Origin: Bacteroidales bacterium
Lineage (GTDB): Bacteria > Bacteroidota > Bacteroidia > Bacteroidales > F082
Length of the DNA stretch: 34,702 nucleotides
Direction: 5' to 3'
Assembly: GCA_029983675.1 (NCBI GenBank)
Contig: JASBYY010000034.1
Span: 1 to 34,702, forward strand
Shown here: piece by piece, positions 1-9,750 of the stretch
Position numbering within the stretch: position 1 is the stretch's first letter
Layout: every line of letters begins with the position of its first letter
Translations under genes and position numbers: made by a program
The notes under the pieces: model-generated
The model's input: the letters and a program-made list of their open reading frames with translations, nothing else
What the model was told of the DNA's origin: nothing
Database searches by the model: none

Positions 1-489
1 TTAGTATTAGCAATGGGAGTTTTATGTTTCTTTGCCGTGTCGTGCAACAACGCTCCCAAACAGACCGAAACGGTCGCCGCCGTTGATTCAACAGCCATGG
101 AAATGCAGAAGGAATGCCCCATGAAGGCTATCCAGGCAGAGTTTGCCAACTGGGACAATCTCGCCGACAGCGCCAAAGTGGCCATCGTTGCCAAAGCCAA
201 AGCCATGTTGGACGCAAAATTCGCCAAGATGGAAGGATGCCAGCATAAAATGGACAGCGCAAAACCTTGCATGCAACAAGAAATGACTGAAATGACAGAA
301 GAAATGAAAGCCCAGATGGACAACGTGAAAGTAAGAATGGACGAAATGAAAGCTCAGTGGGCTAACTTCGCCAACCTCACACTTGATGAACAGAAAGACG
401 TCATCCTTTCACACATCGGAATGTACCAAAAACACGAATGCTACAAAGAAGGCAAGGCTTGCTGCAAGCACGATTCTATCTCCCAGTAA
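1..489 (+). CDS. Met/Cys-rich lipoprotein, 5' end outside window
   Basis: The reading frame is open from base 1, so the true start lies upstream. The first ATG (base 13) falls inside a hydrophobic signal segment that ends in a lipobox-like AVSC, so this is a probable lipoprotein missing only a few N-terminal residues. The mature part is helical, highly charged and rich in Met, Lys and Glu. It has scattered Cys and His (ECPM, GCQHK, PCMQ and, near the C-terminus, HECYKEGKACCKHD). I do not recognise the family. Met, Cys and His clusters in an exported protein could suit metal binding, but that is inference only. A hairpin terminator follows at 517-546, so the gene ends its transcript. Confidence 0.75.
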   Translation, partial: LVLAMGVLCFFAVSCNNAPKQTETVAAVDSTAMEMQKECPMKAIQAEFANWDNLADSAKVAIVAKAKAMLDAKFAKMEGCQHKMDSAKPCMQQEMTEMTEEMKAQMDNVKVRMDEMKAQWANFANLTLDEQKDVILSHIGMYQKHECYKEGKACCKHDSISQ

Positions 490-516
490 ACAAGATTACA
501 AAAGACATTTTTCGAA

Positions 517-546
517 AGCAGGGGACAATGTTCTCCTGCTTTTTTC
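517..546 (+). terminator. Rho-independent terminator after the lipoprotein gene
   Basis: A 9-bp stem pairs 517-525 with 532-540 (one G-T pair) around a 6-nt loop, followed by a T-rich run. It lies 28 bases after the lipoprotein stop codon. Confidence 0.75.
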
Positions 547-645
547 TTTTCCAAAAAACACATCCAATCTGCCATTGACAGCATGGAATTTAAATCCATT
601 CAACACCTTTACGGAAAACACCTTCCCAAACAAAGCGAATTTTTG

Positions 646-653
646 TATTTTTG
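646..653 (+). promoter_or_regulatory. Bacteroidetes-type -7 element for ruvA
   Basis: TATTTTTG matches the TAnnTTTG consensus exactly and ends 30 bases before the ruvA ATG. I see no convincing TTTG -33 element upstream. Confidence 0.55.
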
Positions 654-683
654 CCGTTTAAACCAACAGCAAACCGACAACAC

Positions 684-1265
684 ATGTACGCCTTCGTCAG
701 AGGTACCGTAGCCGAGAAAAAGCCCGCCTTCGTCGTTATCGAATGCAACGGCATCGGTTTCCTCGTCAACATCACACTGAACACATTTGCAGCCATCGGC
801 GATGCCGAGCATATCAAACTCTTCACCCACGAGCAAATCCTCGATGATGCCCACCATTTGTTCGGCTTCTTCACCGAAGAGGAGCGCGACCTCTTCGAAC
901 TGCTTATCTCCGTGTCGGGAGTGGGCTGCAACACGGCAAGGCTGATTCTTTCATCGCTCACAGTCAACGAACTATGCAATGCCATCGCGAACGATGATGC
1001 CCGCACGATTCAAGGTGTGAAAGGTGTTGGTGCAAAAACATCACAACGCATCATCATTGATTTGAAAGACAAGGTGAATAAAATCGGACTGCCGACCGAA
1101 ATAATCACGACTTCAAACAATACAATCAAATCCGAAGCGTTATCAGCATTAATGACTTTGGGCTTCAATAAGAACGCTACGGAAAAGACCCTCGACAAGC
1201 TGCTCAAGCAATCGCCCGACACTACCGTTGAAGCGTTGATCAGAGAAGCTCTTAAAATATTGTAA
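684..1265 (+). CDS. ruvA: Holliday junction branch migration protein RuvA
   Basis: RuvA forms the tetramer that holds a four-way DNA junction while the RuvB motor drives branch migration in recombinational repair. The protein has 193 residues, normal for the family. It opens with MYAFVRGTV, typical of the N-terminal OB-fold. Helix-hairpin-helix segments follow (LISVSGVGCNTARLIL, IQGVKGVGAKTSQRIIIDLKDK). A C-terminal three-helix region (EALSALMTLGFNKNATEKTLDKLL) matches the RuvB-binding domain. The frame is open 33 bases further upstream, but the family start is the ATG at 684, 30 bases after a good -7 element. sprA begins 33 bases downstream, the usual neighbour in Bacteroidetes. Confidence 0.96.
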   Translation: MYAFVRGTVAEKKPAFVVIECNGIGFLVNITLNTFAAIGDAEHIKLFTHEQILDDAHHLFGFFTEEERDLFELLISVSGVGCNTARLILSSLTVNELCNAIANDDARTIQGVKGVGAKTSQRIIIDLKDKVNKIGLPTEIITTSNNTIKSEALSALMTLGFNKNATEKTLDKLLKQSPDTTVEALIREALKIL

Positions 1266-1280
1266 ATACGTCATTTATAT

Positions 1281-1288
1281 TATATTTG
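1281..1288 (+). promoter_or_regulatory. -7 element for sprA
   Basis: TATATTTG matches TAnnTTTG and ends 9 bases before the sprA ATG at 1298. If used, it would give a transcript with almost no leader. It would also give sprA its own promoter in addition to read-through from ruvA. Confidence 0.45.
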
Positions 1289-1297
1289 AACAAAATA

Positions 1298-4200
1298 ATG
1301 AAGCGACATATCCTGCCATTCCTCGTCTTGGGGCTTTACATAATGCTTTCGTCCGGATTGAAAGCCAGGGATCTCTCTCCTTATCTCAGCCCATCACTCA
1401 TGGAGCTATGCGAAGAGCCCGACACCACCAAGGTCTTGTTTCCGGTTCCAGTTGACAATGGCGACCCCATGCAGCGTCTTTTCAACCAGTCGCCGCTCTA
1501 CCTGTCCGACCCCGAAAACATAAAGCAAGAAATCGTGTATGATCCTGTTACGGGTCAATATACTTTCAAGAGGAAAATCGGCGACTTCGAGTGCCAGACT
1601 CCCACCACCATGTCGCAAGTCGATTATTTCAAATACCAGAGCCAGAAGGGCATCATGGACTATTGGAAAGAGCGTCGCAGCCAAAATGGACGTTCGACGA
1701 CAGACGGCAACTCCATCATACCGCCCATCTACGTTGGCGGCAAGGCTTTCGACATGATTTTCGGCAGCAACACAGTCGAAATCCGTCCCCAAGGCTCCGT
1801 TGACCTTTCTTTTGGCATCAAGCACAATTTCCGCAAGGATCCTTCGCTCACACGGCAACGCACCACCAACTTCGACTTTGACCAGGATATTCAGTTGAAC
1901 GTCATTGCTAAAATCGGTGACAAAATCAAATTCAACATCAACAAGAAAACCAAAGCCACATTCAACTTCGAGGACAAGATGGCCTTGAAGTACGAAGGCA
2001 AAGAGGACGAAATCATACAGTTGCTTGAAGCCGGCAATGTGAGTTTCCCGCTCAACAGCACCCTGATCACCGGAACCCAACAGTTGTTTGGCATCAAGTC
2101 AAAACTGAAATTCGGCAACACCACCATTACCTCTGTGGTATCCTATCAGGAAAGTGAATCGAAAAACATCACCGTACAAGGCGGTGCGCAGACTAACGAG
2201 TTTAAGCTTAGCTGTCTCGACTACGAAGAAAACCGCCACTTCTTCCTGAGCCAGTATTTCAGGGAGCACTACGAAGAGGCTCTCGCCACCTTGCCTACCG
2301 TCACCTCAAGTGTCAACATCACCAAGATTGAGGTTTGGGTGACCAACACCAACACATCGACACAAGACACACGCAACATCTTGGCTCTCGGCGACTTGGG
2401 CGAAGGACGCGAACAATGGATCTACTGCAAGGATGTGACTCCCTTCAACGGCACCGATGTCAGTCCGCGCAACAGCGCCAACGACCTGTTGACCCGCATG
2501 GACACGCTTCAGATACGCAACATCAGCGGTGTCACCAATTACATGTCGAACGACCCGTTGCGCATTGGCAAAAACGGCTACATGGCATCGGGACGCGACT
2601 TCGAGAAAGTGGAAAACGCCCGAAGACTATCGCCATCCGAATATTCGTTCAACTCTAAATTGGGTTTCATTTCGCTGAACACCAATCTCAACGCCAACCA
2701 GACCCTTGCCGTAGCTTATCAATATACCATAGTGGGACAGAATGCCGTTTATCAGGTGGGTGAATTTTCCGACCAAGGCATTAATGCACCCAAGGTGCTG
2801 GTCACCAAGTTGTTGAAAGCCACAACGGTCAACACGCACATGCCCATCTGGAACCTGATGATGAAAAACGTGTACAACATCAGGGCTTATCAGGTCAGTG
2901 CCAGCGACTTCGCCCTGAACATCTTCTACAACGGCAACTCGAACAGCACACCGGTAGGCTACTTTACCGAAGGGCCACAAAAAGGAGTTTCGCTGCTGAA
3001 TCTCATGAGACTCGACAACCTGACGCAGCAGAACAACCCCATTGCGGGAGGTGACGGTGTTTTCGACTTCATCAACGGCGCCGCCACTTCGGGAGGCACC
3101 ATCAATGCGGCAAACGGCCGCATCTATTTCCCCGTGTTGGAGCCTTTTGGCAGCCATATCCGTAAAAAGATTTTCCCCGACAACCCCGACTTGGCCAACA
3201 AATATGCATACGATTCGCTTTACACCATGACCAAGACGGCTGCCGAACAGTATTCCGAGAAGAACAAATTCACCCTCGAAGGTTACTATTCTTCGCAATC
3301 CGGCAGCGAAATCAGTCTGAATGCCATGAATGTGGCGCAAGGCTCTGTCAAAGTGACCGCGGGCGGCGTGCAACTTGTCGAAAACGTCGATTACACCGTC
3401 GATTACACCATGGGACGGGTGAGCATCATCAACGAGGGCATCCTGAGTTCGGGCACTCCCATTAATATCGCACTGGAATCCAATTCCGGCTTCAGCGTGT
3501 TGAAGAAAACCTTCCTCGGATCGCGCATCGAACATGAATTCAGACCTGATTTCCGCTTGGGCGCCACGGCACTTTACATGAATGAGCGCTCTTATACGCA
3601 AAAGATCAACTACGGAGAAGAAGCCATCTCCAATTTGATTTACGGTGCCGACATCAGCTACCATACCGATTCGCGCTTCCTGACCAATCTCATTGACAAG
3701 CTGCCCGGCGTTAGCACGAAAGCTCCGTCGCGCATTACTTTCGATGCCGAAGTGGCACGTTTCAGACCCGGTCTCTCTCGAAGCTCTATTTTGAAAAACA
3801 CTTCTTATATCGACGATTTCGAGGGAGCCAAGTCCACTATTGATCTTCGTCTCCCCAATGCATGGAAAATCGCCAGCACCCCGCAAAGCCAAACCGACAT
3901 CTTCCCGGAAGCCGCTGCCGGCACGGGGCTGAACTATGGTAAAAACCGTGCAAAATTGGCATGGTACAGCATTGACAATACGGTTTTCTATGACGGAAGC
4001 CAAAGCTACAGACCTCAAGGAGCCGGTGGCATTACCAACGAGGAACTGGCCAAGAACAGCGTTCGTCAAGTGCTCGAAACGGAGATCTTCCCCACCAAGG
4101 ACAGGGCCTCGGGAACGCCCACCAACGTCTCGGTGCTGAACTTGGCCTACTACCCGTCGGAGCGCGGTCCTTACAACTACGACGCCAGTCCAAGCTCTTT

Positions 4201-7200
4201 CTCGGCAGGCGTGGCACAGGACGGAACCCTCAACAACCCGCAAAGCCGCTGGGCCGGCATCATGCGCCGCATGGAATCCATTGACTTTGAAGCCACCAAC
4301 ATCGAATACATCGAGTTCTGGATGATGGATCCTTTTGCCGATGAAGAATACGCCAACAACCCCGGCAAACTGTATCTCAACTTGGGTGACATTTCGGAGG
4401 ACATCCTTCGCGACGGACGTAAATTCTACGAAAACGGAATGCCTGTACCCGGCGCTCCCGCCAATGTCGATACCACCATCTGGGGTCGTGTGCCCACACT
4501 CCAAGACCTCGTAAGCACCTTCAGCAATGTGGCTGAAGAACGCAAATACCAAGACATCGGTTTTGATGGTTTGAACGATGAAGACGAACGCACTTTCTTC
4601 GAAAACAACTACCTTGGTGCCATCCGCGCCATGTATGGCGAAGGATCGGAAGCCTACCAAAAAGCCTACGACGACCCATCAAGCGACAACTACCACCACT
4701 ACCGAGGGACTGACTACGACAGCGACGAAGCCTACGGAAGCATCCTGCTGCGATACAAGAAGTTTAACGGACCTGAGGGCAACTCCCCCGCCGATGCAGA
4801 ACGCCCCGAAAACTACGCCACCAACAACGGACGCACACCCGATGCCGAAGACATCAACGAAGACAACACCTTGAACGAATCCGAACGCTACTATCAATAT
4901 GAGATCGACCTCGATCCGCAGGACATGGTCGTCGGCAAAAACTATATCTCCGATATTTTCGAAGCCACAGGCATTCCTTTGGCCACTGGAGATATAGGCA
5001 GCGTGAAATGGTATCAGTTCCGCATCCCCGTCAAACAACCCGACAAAGTGGTGGGCAGCATCGAGGGATTCTCTTCCATCCGTTTCATGAGAATGTTCAT
5101 GCGCGACTTTCAGAATCCCATCGTGTTGCGTTTCGCCACCCTCGACTTGGTCAGAGGCGAGTGGCGCACCTACTCCCAGAGCATCCAGGCTCCCGGCGAA
5201 TACCAGCCCAACGACATCTCGAACAATACCACGTTCGACATCTCAGCAGTCAACATCGAGGAAAACAGCCATCGCGAACCCGTTCCTTACTGTCTGCCTC
5301 CAGGCATCGAACAGGAACAGCTTGTTGGGGCGACAGCCGTGACAAGAATCAATGAGCAGTCGTTACAGATGCGGGTCAAGGATCTAGTGGACGGCGACGG
5401 TCGCGCCATTTACAAAACCACTGACTTCGACTTGCGACAATACAAATATCTGAAGATGTTCATCCATGCGGAAGCGGCAGAGGAAGACAAGCCGCTCAAC
5501 GATCAGGACATCAGCGTATTCATGCGCATTGGCACAGACTTTACCGAAAACTACTATGAATATGAAATTCCTGTGAAGGTGACGCCATGGCATACGGCTT
5601 TCTCCAACGACGAAGGCATCTGGCCCTCTTTCAACAACATGGACATTCTGCTTGAAGACCTCGTCAAGGTAAAAACAGACCGCAATGCCGCCATGAACCA
5701 GCCCAACAGCGATGTGAGGCTGAATCAGATCTATGCGGAGCGCATACCCAAAGGAACCATCAACGGTGAACCTTACTACCACACCATCAAAGTAATTGGT
5801 AATCCTGCCATCAGCAATGTGGAAGCCATGATGATCGGTATCCGCAACCCAAAACGCCAAGACCTCTCCGGACAAGATGACGGACTGTCGAAGAGTGCCA
5901 TTGTGTGGATCAATGAGTTGAGACTAACCGACCTGAACAGCAATGGCGGTTACGCTGCCACAGGACGGTTGGAAGCCACATTGGCCGACTTGGGTCGTGT
6001 CTCCCTGAGAGGAACCTACAGCTCGGCAGGGTTTGGTGCCCTCGACAGTGACATCACCAGCAACGAGTTCATCGCCCACTCCGACTTTGCCGCTGCTGCC
6101 GACCTCCAGCTCGGAAAGTTCATCGAAGGCACAGGCATCAAAATCCCCATGCACGTGGACTATGGCGAAACCCGCATTACGCCAAAATACAACCCCTACG
6201 ACCCCGACCTGACCATGCAGCAGTCCCTCGCCGCCCTCAACACCGACCATGAACGCGATTCGCTGACTTCTATCATTCACGACTTCACGCAAAGGAAAAA
6301 CATCAACTTCATGAACGTGCGCAAGGAACGTGTAGCGAAGAAGAACAAAAATGTCAGCACCCTGTCGGAAGTCGGTGGCAGCAACAATCCGAACCGCAAT
6401 ATCAGAACCGGTAACAATATACCGCGCGTGCATATCTACGACATCGAGAACTTCAACCTCTCGTTTGCCTATAGCGAGACTTTCCAAGAAAACACCGATA
6501 TCAATTATTTCAAGCAAAAAAGCTACCGCGGTAGTTTAGGCTACAACTACACCGGCAATCCGAAAAATGTGGCTCCTTTCGCCAATGTGAAATGGTTGTC
6601 AAGTACGTACCTGCAGATTATCAAGGACATCAACTTCTACTACCTGCCCAAGAGCATGAGTTTCACCACCGAGATGAACCGTTTTCACAGCGAGAAACTC
6701 ATGCGCAACAAGTCGCACGGGCTTGTCAATATCAAGCCTACTTTCTCTAAAATGTGGGACTGGGCACGCAATTATCAGTTCCGTTACGACCTCACCCGCG
6801 CCCTTTCTTTCGAGTACTCCGCACAAGCGCAAGCATACGTCTATGAGCCTGCCGGTAATCCCGATAAAGGCACAGCGGAATGGAGTGCCAATCAGGATAC
6901 CATAAAGCGTGAGCTTCGAAACCTTGGCTCCATGTCACGTTTCCAGCAAAGCATCAACAGCAGCTACACCCTGCCTATTAATAAAATTCCGTTGTTCGAC
7001 TGGGTCAATGCCAATGCAAACTACCAAGGCACTTATTATTGGACGGCATCAGCACAATCCGTCCAGGCACGGATGGGCAACCAGATTGAAAACTCCAACA
7101 CCATTCAGGCCAACGGCAACCTTGACTTTACGAAATTGTACAACAAGGTTCCGTATCTGAAATCCATCAATTCCGCACAACGTGGCAGCAGCCGTAATGT

Positions 7201-8683
7201 AAACACCCAAAACAAGGGTAAGAACAAAGGTAATGTTCAAGACTCCACGAATGTAAAACCCAGAGTTGACATCGGCAAACAGATGTTAGACAACACCTTG
7301 CGCCTACTGATGTTGGTCAAGAAAGTCTCTCTTACTTATTCTATGAACAATGGTCAGAATTTGCCCGGTTTCATGGAGAAGCCTAATTACTTTGGCATGA
7401 ACGGACGTTCTTGGGCACCTGGCGTTGGCTTTGTGCTGGGCAGCAACGATGATATTTTCCAACGTGCCATTGAAAACAACTGGATCACCAAGGATTCTAT
7501 TCTCAACGAGCCATTTAGAAGAAATAGCGCCCAAACCCTCAACTATCGCGTTAACGCCGAGCCGCTACAAGGTTTTCGCATTGACATTTCCGGCAACCGC
7601 ACTTATTCCGAAAACTTCCAAGAGTATTTCAGAGCCAACAAGTTCGGCGAGTTCGAGACCTTCACCCCCACCAATGGTGGCAACTTCAGCATGTCGTATC
7701 TGATGTGGAACACCTCGTTTGCGCCTAACGGCAAAGGCGAATCCAACGATTCTCCTTTATTCGACAACCTGTTGGAATACCGCAAGATCATTGCGAAACG
7801 TATCGCAGAAGGCAATCCCCAGTGGGTGCAAAACGTGCAAAGCTACGAATACGACTCCTTGGCAGGAGACTTTTTCCCATGGGGCTATGGTCCTGCTTCT
7901 ACCGAAGTGGTCATGTATTCCTTCATCGCCGCCTACACCGGACAAAACCCGAACTCCATGTCGCTCAACCCATTCCCCAAAATCCCGCTTCCCAACTGGA
8001 CCATCACTTACACTGGGCTGAGCAACGTTCCGGCACTGTCAAAAATATTCAAATCCATCAGCATCAACCATTCGTACCGCTCCTCGTACGCCATCAGTTC
8101 GTGGGCGAGCAACGTGTATTACAATGAAAACAACACCATTCAAACATTTGAGAACTCCCACCTCATCGTTCCGAAATACGACATCTCACAAATGGTGCTG
8201 TCAGAACAATACGCGCCGCTGATCGGCTTTGACCTTGGCTTCCAAAACACGATGACCTGTAACCTTCAATACAAAAAGTCACGCAACTTGGCCATAAGCT
8301 TCACCAACAACCAACTTACCGAAGTGAACGGACGTGAAATCATCATCGGTGCAGGCTATCGCATCAAGGATCTTTCGTTTAGAGTCATCTCGCTTACAGG
8401 CGACAGGAAAGGCAAAACCGTGAAAAACGACCTTGTGCTGAAAGTTGATTTGGGCTTCAGAACGGACAAGACCATCCTACGGCGCATCGATGAGCGGAAC
8501 TCGCAGATTTCGTCAGGACAGAACAAAATCAACATTTATGTCACTGCCGACTACACTTTCAGCAACCGCTTGAGCGGACAGCTCTTCTTCAAGCGCGACA
8601 TGAACAAACCTTTTGTCGCCACTGCCATACCAACCACAACGACTTTTGTCGGTGTCATGTTAAGGTTCAATCTTGCTCAATAA
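1298..8683 (+). CDS. sprA: SprA, type IX secretion outer-membrane translocon
   Basis: SprA (Sov in Porphyromonas) is the giant outer-membrane beta-barrel through which T9SS cargo leaves the cell; in gliding species it is also needed for motility. The protein has about 2460 residues, in the family's range (about 2400-2500). A signal peptide (MKRHILPFLVLGLYIMLSS) precedes the mature chain. The region around residues 40-130 (YDPVTGQYTFKRKIG, QKGIMDYWKERR) and the YIDDFEG motif at 837-843 are family hallmarks. Long stretches of alternating polar and aromatic residues suit barrel strands. The end (GVMLRFNLAQ) is a typical final strand. The frame can be read from a TTG at 1286, but the ATG at 1298 starts the signal peptide cleanly. 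A T9SS-tailed peptidase is encoded at 15912. Confidence 0.95.
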   Translation: MKRHILPFLVLGLYIMLSSGLKARDLSPYLSPSLMELCEEPDTTKVLFPVPVDNGDPMQRLFNQSPLYLSDPENIKQEIVYDPVTGQYTFKRKIGDFECQTPTTMSQVDYFKYQSQKGIMDYWKERRSQNGRSTTDGNSIIPPIYVGGKAFDMIFGSNTVEIRPQGSVDLSFGIKHNFRKDPSLTRQRTTNFDFDQDIQLNVIAKIGDKIKFNINKKTKATFNFEDKMALKYEGKEDEIIQLLEAGNVSFPLNSTLITGTQQLFGIKSKLKFGNTTITSVVSYQESESKNITVQGGAQTNEFKLSCLDYEENRHFFLSQYFREHYEEALATLPTVTSSVNITKIEVWVTNTNTSTQDTRNILALGDLGEGREQWIYCKDVTPFNGTDVSPRNSANDLLTRMDTLQIRNISGVTNYMSNDPLRIGKNGYMASGRDFEKVENARRLSPSEYSFNSKLGFISLNTNLNANQTLAVAYQYTIVGQNAVYQVGEFSDQGINAPKVLVTKLLKATTVNTHMPIWNLMMKNVYNIRAYQVSASDFALNIFYNGNSNSTPVGYFTEGPQKGVSLLNLMRLDNLTQQNNPIAGGDGVFDFINGAATSGGTINAANGRIYFPVLEPFGSHIRKKIFPDNPDLANKYAYDSLYTMTKTAAEQYSEKNKFTLEGYYSSQSGSEISLNAMNVAQGSVKVTAGGVQLVENVDYTVDYTMGRVSIINEGILSSGTPINIALESNSGFSVLKKTFLGSRIEHEFRPDFRLGATALYMNERSYTQKINYGEEAISNLIYGADISYHTDSRFLTNLIDKLPGVSTKAPSRITFDAEVARFRPGLSRSSILKNTSYIDDFEGAKSTIDLRLPNAWKIASTPQSQTDIFPEAAAGTGLNYGKNRAKLAWYSIDNTVFYDGSQSYRPQGAGGITNEELAKNSVRQVLETEIFPTKDRASGTPTNVSVLNLAYYPSERGPYNYDASPSSFSAGVAQDGTLNNPQSRWAGIMRRMESIDFEATNIEYIEFWMMDPFADEEYANNPGKLYLNLGDISEDILRDGRKFYENGMPVPGAPANVDTTIWGRVPTLQDLVSTFSNVAEERKYQDIGFDGLNDEDERTFFENNYLGAIRAMYGEGSEAYQKAYDDPSSDNYHHYRGTDYDSDEAYGSILLRYKKFNGPEGNSPADAERPENYATNNGRTPDAEDINEDNTLNESERYYQYEIDLDPQDMVVGKNYISDIFEATGIPLATGDIGSVKWYQFRIPVKQPDKVVGSIEGFSSIRFMRMFMRDFQNPIVLRFATLDLVRGEWRTYSQSIQAPGEYQPNDISNNTTFDISAVNIEENSHREPVPYCLPPGIEQEQLVGATAVTRINEQSLQMRVKDLVDGDGRAIYKTTDFDLRQYKYLKMFIHAEAAEEDKPLNDQDISVFMRIGTDFTENYYEYEIPVKVTPWHTAFSNDEGIWPSFNNMDILLEDLVKVKTDRNAAMNQPNSDVRLNQIYAERIPKGTINGEPYYHTIKVIGNPAISNVEAMMIGIRNPKRQDLSGQDDGLSKSAIVWINELRLTDLNSNGGYAATGRLEATLADLGRVSLRGTYSSAGFGALDSDITSNEFIAHSDFAAAADLQLGKFIEGTGIKIPMHVDYGETRITPKYNPYDPDLTMQQSLAALNTDHERDSLTSIIHDFTQRKNINFMNVRKERVAKKNKNVSTLSEVGGSNNPNRNIRTGNNIPRVHIYDIENFNLSFAYSETFQENTDINYFKQKSYRGSLGYNYTGNPKNVAPFANVKWLSSTYLQIIKDINFYYLPKSMSFTTEMNRFHSEKLMRNKSHGLVNIKPTFSKMWDWARNYQFRYDLTRALSFEYSAQAQAYVYEPAGNPDKGTAEWSANQDTIKRELRNLGSMSRFQQSINSSYTLPINKIPLFDWVNANANYQGTYYWTASAQSVQARMGNQIENSNTIQANGNLDFTKLYNKVPYLKSINSAQRGSSRNVNTQNKGKNKGNVQDSTNVKPRVDIGKQMLDNTLRLLMLVKKVSLTYSMNNGQNLPGFMEKPNYFGMNGRSWAPGVGFVLGSNDDIFQRAIENNWITKDSILNEPFRRNSAQTLNYRVNAEPLQGFRIDISGNRTYSENFQEYFRANKFGEFETFTPTNGGNFSMSYLMWNTSFAPNGKGESNDSPLFDNLLEYRKIIAKRIAEGNPQWVQNVQSYEYDSLAGDFFPWGYGPASTEVVMYSFIAAYTGQNPNSMSLNPFPKIPLPNWTITYTGLSNVPALSKIFKSISINHSYRSSYAISSWASNVYYNENNTIQTFENSHLIVPKYDISQMVLSEQYAPLIGFDLGFQNTMTCNLQYKKSRNLAISFTNNQLTEVNGREIIIGAGYRIKDLSFRVISLTGDRKGKTVKNDLVLKVDLGFRTDKTILRRIDERNSQISSGQNKINIYVTADYTFSNRLSGQLFFKRDMNKPFVATAIPTTTTFVGVMLRFNLAQ

Positions 8684-8824
8684 CCCTAGAAAAAACAAAG
8701 GCTATGCAAAACAATGAATCCATGCAACAGGCGACAGCTGACAGTAAGCCAATAATTTGCGGAATAGGTATTCAAAAGTTGGCATGGCGAAGAAATGATG
8801 CTATGTCGTAATATGAAAAATGTG

Positions 8825-8832
8825 TATCTTTG
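8825..8832 (+). promoter_or_regulatory. -7 element for gcvH
   Basis: TATCTTTG matches TAnnTTTG and lies 48 bases before the gcvH ATG. The 197-base gap after sprA holds no gene I can support and no clear terminator. Confidence 0.6.
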
Positions 8833-8880
8833 TCGCAAATTATCAGTATTATTAACAATCAATCAATTAACAACAAGAAT

Positions 8881-9264
8881 ATGAATTTTCCATCAAACCT
8901 GAAGTACACGAAAGACGACGAATGGGTTCGTCTTGAAGGCGAAGAAGCATACATCGGAATTACCGACTATGCGCAGCACGAATTAGGCGACATTACCTTT
9001 GTCGATGTCGATCCTGACCTTGTCGGCGAAACCCTTGATGCCGGTGAAGAATTTGGCGCTATCGAGGCCGTAAAGACCTCTGCCGAAATCCTGATGCCCG
9101 TCGGAGGAGAAATCGTTGAAGTCAACGAAGCACTGGCCGATGACGCTTCACTCATCAATAGCGATCCTTACGGCGAAGGCTGGATCATCAAAATCAAGGT
9201 GAACAAAGTGGCCGACCTCAACGGTCTGCTTGATGCCGCAGCATACGAAGAAAAAATCAAATAA
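8881..9264 (+). CDS. gcvH: Glycine cleavage system H protein
   Basis: The H protein carries the lipoyl arm that shuttles the aminomethyl group between the P, T and L proteins of the glycine cleavage complex in the cytoplasm. The protein has 127 residues, the standard length. The lipoyl lysine is K65 in the motif EAVKTSAE. The N-terminus (KYTKDDEWVRLEGEEAYIGITDYAQHELGD, shown here only as KYTKDDEW...YAQ) and the segment GEGWIIKIK are typical. The frame is open further upstream to 8830, but that would start inside the -7 element, so the ATG at 8881 is chosen. No other gcv genes are in the window. The next gene overlaps its last 32 bases. Confidence 0.95.
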   Translation: MNFPSNLKYTKDDEWVRLEGEEAYIGITDYAQHELGDITFVDVDPDLVGETLDAGEEFGAIEAVKTSAEILMPVGGEIVEVNEALADDASLINSDPYGEGWIIKIKVNKVADLNGLLDAAAYEEKIK

Positions 9265-9691
9265 ATCTCTGCTGTTGGGTAAAATCGCCAGAAACTACTA
9301 CCCGGGAGTCATTTGCGGAATAGGCATTCTTATTCTGACTTTGCTTCCGGGTTTTTGTTTTTCAAGAATCAATCCTCATCCGCAATGGGGGTTGGATAAG
9401 GTGGCTCATGCCCTTATGTTTCTTGTGTTCGGCTTTGTGACATTATGGGGCTACCGGAAAAGCTTTGCATCGTTCCCTCAAAAACGGAAAAAACGCATAG
9501 TGTTAACAGTCGCCCTCATCGGAATTGTTTTCGGCATTGTCACCGAAATATTGCAGCAGACCTTTGCGAACGGACGTCATGGCGACATCATCGACGGCAT
9601 TGCCGACACCATCGGAACCCTTATTGGAATAGGGATTTTCGTGATTTTTCAAGAAAAAAGAAATAAAAATCAGAAATCAAGCGTTATTTAA
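9233..9691 (+). CDS. VanZ-like integral membrane protein
   Basis: The protein has about 152 residues with four predicted membrane helices: ICGIGILILTLLPGF, a second at KVAHALMFLVFGFVTLW, a third at IVLTVALIGIVFGIVTEI, and a C-terminal TIGTLIGIGIFVIF. The DK-AH motif at the start of helix 2 and the GRHGDIIDGIADTIG segment before helix 4 are the VanZ-like signature. The family's function is poorly known; VanZ itself raises teicoplanin resistance. The ATG at 9233 lies inside gcvH, giving a 32-base overlap in another frame. A later start (for example the TTG at 9272) is possible, since the first 15 residues are just a basic tail. It is probably co-transcribed with gcvH, an arrangement seen in other Bacteroidetes. 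Confidence 0.85.
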   Translation: MPQHTKKKSNKSLLLGKIARNYYPGVICGIGILILTLLPGFCFSRINPHPQWGLDKVAHALMFLVFGFVTLWGYRKSFASFPQKRKKRIVLTVALIGIVFGIVTEILQQTFANGRHGDIIDGIADTIGTLIGIGIFVIFQEKRNKNQKSSVI

Positions 9692-9703
9692 GCAAAATAT
9701 TAG

Positions 9704-9711
9704 TAATTTCG
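9704..9711 (+). promoter_or_regulatory. Possible -7 element for the TonB-family gene
   Basis: TAATTTCG differs from TAnnTTTG by one base and lies 39 bases before the ATG at 9751. Confidence 0.35.
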
Positions 9712-9750
9712 CCCCTCGATAAAATAGTAAGAATTAAAGAAACTATAATT

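Noticed and set aside
1286..1297. TTG start for sprA
   Set aside because: It overlaps the -7 element; the ATG at 1298 begins a clean signal peptide.
2627..4660. 677-codon open frame on the minus strand inside sprA
   Set aside because: It is fully antisense to a clear sprA gene, its translation shows no domain, and it reflects the codon bias of sprA.
8830..8880. N-terminally extended gcvH
   Set aside because: The extension begins inside the -7 element and is not part of the H protein family, which starts at the ATG at 8881.
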